Of a DNA stretch of 64,000 nucleotides, positions 60,900-64,000 are shown piece by piece; positions within the stretch are counted from its first letter, which is position 1, and every line of letters begins with the position of its first letter. The stretch is from Streptomyces sp. NRRL F-4489 (lineage in GTDB: Bacteria > Actinomycetota > Actinomycetes > Streptomycetales > Streptomycetaceae): positions 56,382 through 120,381 of the forward strand of contig NZ_LLZI01000265.1 of assembly GCF_001509485.1 (NCBI RefSeq). Direction: 5' to 3'. The notes beneath the pieces were generated by a model, which did not search any database, was not told the DNA's origin, and saw only the letters and a program-made list of their open reading frames with translations. Position numbers and translations under genes: made by a program.

Positions 60900-60975
60900 G
60901 TCAGTGAGTCTATGGCGGGGCACCGCCCGGCGCCCGGGCCGAGCGGGCACCGCAGCACGCTGCACAAACGCGTTT

Positions 60976-61003
60976 TTGTACTGGCCCGGGAATCCGCTAG
61001 AGT
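60976..61003 (+). promoter_or_regulatory. Candidate promoter of the tRNA operon
   Basis: TTGTAC (60976-60981) and TAGAGT (60998-61003) are separated by 16 bases, close to the vegetative sigma-factor pattern TTGAC-N17-TAGRRT, and lie 74 bases before tRNA-Gly. Confidence 0.6.
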
Positions 61004-61076
61004 TCAACACGTCGCCGGGACGCGGAAGCGCCCCGGAGGCCAGGGAGCTTCCCGGAGCAGTCCGGGAGAGCCGCCC

Positions 61077-61149
<73 letters not shown>

Positions 61150-61187
61150 CGATGTGGGGGATCATCCCGAGCCCCCCGCACACTCCT

Positions 61188-61261
61188 GGTGGAGTGGCCG
61201 AGAGGCGAGGCAACGGCCTGCAAAGCCGTCTACACGGGTTCAAATCCCGTCTCCACCTCCA
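61188..61261 (+). tRNA. tRNA-Cys (anticodon GCA)
   Basis: Acceptor GGTGGAG/CTCCACC, anticodon stem ACGGC/GCCGT with loop CTGCAAA, anticodon GCA. CCA is encoded at 61259-61261, unlike the others in the array. Confidence 0.94.
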
Positions 61262-61262
61262 A

Positions 61263-61334
61263 GGACGATTAGCTCAGCGGGAGAGCGCTTCCCTGACACG
61301 GAAGAGGTCACTGGTTCAATCCCAGTATCGTCCA
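61263..61334 (+). tRNA. tRNA-Val (anticodon GAC), copy 1
   Basis: Seventy-two bases, acceptor GGACGAT/ATCGTCC with discriminator A, anticodon loop CTGACAC, anticodon GAC. T-loop GGTTCAATCCC. Confidence 0.95.
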
Positions 61335-61357
61335 CTGACCCGGGCAGCCGGGTCCCA

Positions 61358-61429
61358 GCGCGATTAGCTCAGCGGGAGAGCGCTTCCCTGACACGGAAGA
61401 GGTCACTGGTTCAATCCCAGTATCGCGCA
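61358..61429 (+). tRNA. tRNA-Val (anticodon GAC), copy 2 with a different acceptor stem
   Basis: Same body as copy 1, but acceptor GCGCGAT/ATCGCGC: both changes are compensated, so the fold is kept. Discriminator A at 61429. Confidence 0.94.
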
Positions 61430-61469
61430 CGCAGTGCCCGCGGTGATCATGCGAGATCCGCGGTCCCGA

Positions 61470-61541
61470 GGACGATTAGCTCAGCGGGAGAGCGCTTCCC
61501 TGACACGGAAGAGGTCACTGGTTCAATCCCAGTATCGTCCA
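61470..61541 (+). tRNA. tRNA-Val (anticodon GAC), copy 3
   Basis: Sequence identical to copy 1 over all 72 bases, with acceptor GGACGAT/ATCGTCC. Confidence 0.95.
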
Positions 61542-61550
61542 CACGCAAGG

Positions 61551-61582
61551 CCGAGGGCCGGAGCCGATGCTCCGGCCCTCGG
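61551..61582 (+). terminator. Terminator of the tRNA array
   Basis: A 14-bp perfect stem (61551-61564 with 61569-61582) with loop CGAT is followed by TCGTTTCC. It starts 10 bases after the last tRNA. Confidence 0.85.
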
Positions 61583-61641
61583 TCGTTTCCGTGCCCGCGG
61601 CCAACTGCTGAGCGCGGCCGGGCACTTCGGCCGGGCGCCTC

Positions 61642-61714
61642 CCGTAAAAGCCCGATGGCCGGGCACTTCCCCGTAAACGCCCGATGGCCGGGCATCTCCC
61701 CAGATGCCCGGCCA
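61642..61714. repeat. Tandem 29-base repeat ending in a perfect hairpin
   Basis: Two 29-base units (61642-61670 and 61671-61699) differ at three positions; the second unit's end joins a perfect 13-bp hairpin (61685-61697 with 61702-61714, loop CCCC). It lies beyond the tRNA terminator and outside any gene. Confidence 0.75.
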
Positions 61715-61804
61715 CTCGTGCCGTCCGCCGCACCCCCGTCCCCACGGGGTTTCCGGCCGGAGGTCCCCCGTCCCGGGCCGCTCTCCCGGGACCGGGGCGC
61801 CCGC

Positions 61805-62011
61805 TCAGCGCCCCAGCATTCCGGCCACGGACGACGCCTGTGTGACGACGGCCTCCCAGCCGCCGAAGACCACGGCCAGGAGGAACGCCAGCGGCACCGC
61901 CATGGCCACCGCTATGAGGGGATGGCGGGTGCCGGAGGGGCGGCGGCCGAGCGCCGCGGTGGCCCTGCGGCCCCGCGCCCCGAACGCCGTCCTTTCCATG
62001 CTGCGCGCCAT
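61805..62011 (-). CDS. Small single-span membrane protein, 68 residues
   Basis: The 68-residue frame has an N-terminal basic part (RTAFGARGRRATAALGRRP) and one hydrophobic helix at about 31-50 (PLIAVAMAVPLAFLLAVVFG). Upstream, AGGAG and AGGGG lie at usable distance. No family recognised; it is probably a conserved Streptomyces envelope protein. Confidence 0.6.
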   Translation of the reverse strand: MARSMERTAFGARGRRATAALGRRPSGTRHPLIAVAMAVPLAFLLAVVFGGWEAVVTQASSVAGMLGR

Positions 62012-62658
62012 CGCCCCTGCTCCTGTCGTGGTCCAGGGCGGCGGGCGTCTGACCTCGGGGGACGAGTGCTGCGCCCGCCGCTTGACCTCAAGGCTAGGCG
62101 GACCGGGGGCGGTCGGGCGTCATGCCGTCGTACCGCCTTGCGGCCTCCGGGAGGATGACGGGCGGGGCCCGGCCTACTCCCCTGGGTGGAGAGAGCGGGC
62201 TCCGAACCCAGGGAGATCCCTGACAGGGGCGCGCGGAGTCCGGGGCGGGCGCGCGGGGCTGTGCTGGGGACCGCGTACGGGGCGGAGCACGCGGGCGGCG
62301 GGGCGTTATCCGGTGCGAGGTGCCGAAACGGTGACTTCGATCACTTGGGGTGCTCCGCCACCGGACGGGAGCCTGCGGGCGGCGGCCCGGTCGCGGGCGC
62401 GGGGCACCGGGCCGGAGCGGCCGCACCTTTCGCAGCGTCAAAGTCCGCTGGGGGCAGGATCTTTGGGGTTCGGTGCGGGTATCCGGTGCGGTGGGCGGGG
62501 CGATTTGCCTCCGTGCGGCGGGGATCGGGGCGGCCGCCGGTAATCCGGTTGCCGACGCATGCGCGGCCTCTCAGCACAGCGAGCCGGCAATCCGTAAGCT
62601 GTGCCACGTCAGACGGTTGAGCGGAGTGGGGCCTCCCCACCGCAGGCAGGGGACGGAC
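62012..62658. other. Gene-free region before the kinase gene
   Basis: I see no convincing gene in these 647 bases; frames that cross it have composition unlike genes nearby. It holds a GTGA-N6-TCAC dyad at 62331-62344 resembling a Crp site, and the promoter region of the kinase gene. Confidence 0.55.
62331..62344. promoter_or_regulatory. Possible Crp-type site
   Basis: GTGACTTCGATCAC fits GTGA-N6-TCAC exactly. It lies about 315 bases before the kinase start, far for direct control, so the assignment is weak. Confidence 0.3.
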
Positions 62659-63990
62659 ATGGCGATGATGCGGCTCCGACGCGAGGACCCGCGTGTCGTC
62701 GGCTCGTTCCGGCTGCACCGCCGGCTCGGCGCGGGCGGGATGGGCGTGGTCTATCTCGGCTCCGACAAGCGCGGCCAGCGGGTCGCGCTGAAGGTGATCC
62801 GGCCGGACCTGGCGGAGGATCAGGAGTTCCGGTCGCGGTTCGCCCGCGAGGTCTCGGCCGCCCGGCGGATCCGCGGCGGCTGCACGGCGCGCCTGGTGGC
62901 GGCCGATCTGGACGCCGACCGCCCGTGGTTCGCGACCCAGTACGTCCCCGGCCCGTCGCTGCACGACAAGGTGAACGAGGAGGGCCCGCTCTCCCCCGCG
63001 CAGGTGGCCGCCATCGGGGCCGCGCTGTCCGAGGGGCTGCTGGCCGTCCACGACGCGGGTGTGGTGCACCGGGACCTGAAGCCGTCCAACATCCTGCTGT
63101 CCCCCAAGGGGCCGCGGATCATCGACTTCGGGATCGCCTGGGCGACCGGCGCCAGCACGCTGACGCACGTCGGGACGGCCGTGGGCTCGCCCGGCTTCCT
63201 GGCGCCGGAGCAGGTGCGCGGCGCGGCGGTGACGCCGGCCACCGACATCTTCTCGCTGGGCGCCACGCTGGCGTACGCCTGTACCGCGGACTCGCCGTTC
63301 GGGCAGGGCAGTTCGGAGGTCATGCTCTACCGCGTCGTCCACGAGGAGGCGCAGCTGGCCGGGGTGCCGGACGCGCTGGCGCCGCTGCTCGCGGCGTGCC
63401 TGGCCAAGGATCCGGCGGACCGGCCGAGCACGCTGTCGCTGTCGCTGCGGCTGAAGGAGATCGCGGCCCGGGAGGCGCACGGCCTGTCGGGCGGGGCGTG
63501 GGAGGACGGCTCCGGGGGCTGGGGGCGCGCCGAGCGCGGGCCGGGGGGCCGGCCGACCGGGGAGCGGGCCGAGGAGTACGCGCGCCAGCGCACCGAGCGG
63601 GGGGCGGCGGGTACGCCCGCGCCGCGTCCCCGGCCGGCCCGGCCGCCGGCGGCGCGGGACGCGGCGCGGCCGCAGGGCCCGGCGTCGGGGGCGAACCCGC
63701 GGACCGGCGGGCGAGCGGGCGGCCGGGGCCCGGCGTCCCGGCCCACGGGGCGAAACGGTTCGCGCGGCCCGGTGCGTACGGGCTCCGGTGCCCGGCGGCC
63801 GGGCCCGGACCGGCGGCTGCTGCGGCAGCGGGTGGTGGTGTTCGTGGTGGTGACGCTGCTGGTGGCGCTGGGCATCGCGGCGGCCCAGGGCTGCCAGGGC
63901 CCGGCCCGGGGGCTGGGCGGGGGCGGCTCGGTGAGCGTTACGTCGTCGTACGGGCCGGAGGATGCGGGGCGCGGCGGCGGGGGGCTGTGA
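62659..63990 (+). CDS. Membrane-anchored serine/threonine protein kinase
   Basis: The 443-residue protein has a complete Hanks-type kinase domain (about 10-275) with GAGGMG, Lys in VALKVIRP, HRDLKPSN, DFG and GSPGFLAPE, followed by a Gly/Pro/Arg-rich linker (about 275-395), one membrane helix (VVVFVVVTLLVALGIAAAQG), and a short exterior tail. It lacks PASTA repeats. The start MAMMRLRRED is preceded by AGGGGAC. The gene is complete; the window ends 10 bases beyond it. Confidence 0.9.
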   Translation: MAMMRLRREDPRVVGSFRLHRRLGAGGMGVVYLGSDKRGQRVALKVIRPDLAEDQEFRSRFAREVSAARRIRGGCTARLVAADLDADRPWFATQYVPGPSLHDKVNEEGPLSPAQVAAIGAALSEGLLAVHDAGVVHRDLKPSNILLSPKGPRIIDFGIAWATGASTLTHVGTAVGSPGFLAPEQVRGAAVTPATDIFSLGATLAYACTADSPFGQGSSEVMLYRVVHEEAQLAGVPDALAPLLAACLAKDPADRPSTLSLSLRLKEIAAREAHGLSGGAWEDGSGGWGRAERGPGGRPTGERAEEYARQRTERGAAGTPAPRPRPARPPAARDAARPQGPASGANPRTGGRAGGRGPASRPTGRNGSRGPVRTGSGARRPGPDRRLLRQRVVVFVVVTLLVALGIAAAQGCQGPARGLGGGGSVSVTSSYGPEDAGRGGGGL

Positions 63991-64000
63991 GGGGTGTGAG

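Noticed and set aside
61154..62158. 334-codon frame over the tRNA array
   Set aside because: It reads through three tRNA genes and has repeated QREERFPDTEEVTGSIPV-type translation, a tRNA artefact.

Overview
This window is chromosomal DNA from a Streptomyces or very close relative. The DNA is very GC-rich with GTG starts in many genes. It carries the developmental regulators bldD (start of window) and ssgB (about 55.3 kb), and the order bldD-nusB-efp-aro genes-alaS-rpsD-hisS-relA-apt-secFD-yajC-ruvBAC-yebC-pdxTS-pim genes-thrS-ssgB matches what I remember of the conserved Streptomyces core. Most of the window is housekeeping, transcribed mainly leftward (minus strand).

Layout. 0.2-10.6 kb: bldD with its palindromic operator, then leftward nusB, efp, a peptidase-like protein with altered metal ligands, a P-loop protein and a tightly overlapping shikimate pathway cluster (aroQ, aroB, aroK, aroC, aroE), followed by mltG with a long low-complexity N-terminus. 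10.7-20.8 kb: ruvX, alaS, two small membrane-associated proteins, rpsD, an iron-box controlled DUF2470 gene, rarA, a VKOR family protein, hisS and a metallo-beta-lactamase fold hydrolase. 21-23.3 kb: a rightward cyclophilin-type isomerase and a DUF349 coiled-coil protein. 23.3-26.2 kb: three overlapping leftward genes coding a Ser/Thr kinase, a small EACC1-like membrane protein and a caspase-like protease with TPRs. This looks like a compact signalling/conflict system set into housekeeping DNA and is my main candidate for something new. 26.2-38.7 kb: rel, apt, secF, secD, yajC, ruvB, ruvA, ruvC, yebC, pdxT, pdxS and a membrane protein.

38.74-39.32 kb is a gene-free block with two long near-perfect palindromes that belong to one repeat family placed in opposite orientations. 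39.3-42.0 kb encodes phosphatidylinositol mannoside synthesis (pimA-like mannosyltransferase, acyltransferase, PI-phosphate synthase). 42.2-46.3 kb carries an EF-G-like GTPase and a large membrane protein. 46.4-53.9 kb holds a beta-propeller lipoprotein with a polysaccharide-deacetylase-like protein, a HIT hydrolase, thrS, a DUF4365 nuclease-like protein with an OB-like partner, and a DEDDh exonuclease. 54.1-57.3 kb has two identical tRNA-Val(CAC) genes, ssgB, a CGNR zinc-finger regulator and small membrane proteins. 57.5-60.9 kb encodes a DsbA-like protein, a double GNAT protein and the folate genes pabC/pabB. 61.0-61.6 kb is a tRNA operon (Gly, Cys, three Val-GAC). The window ends with a small membrane protein and a membrane-anchored Ser/Thr kinase.

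No insertion sequence, integrase, CRISPR array or secondary-metabolite cluster was seen.
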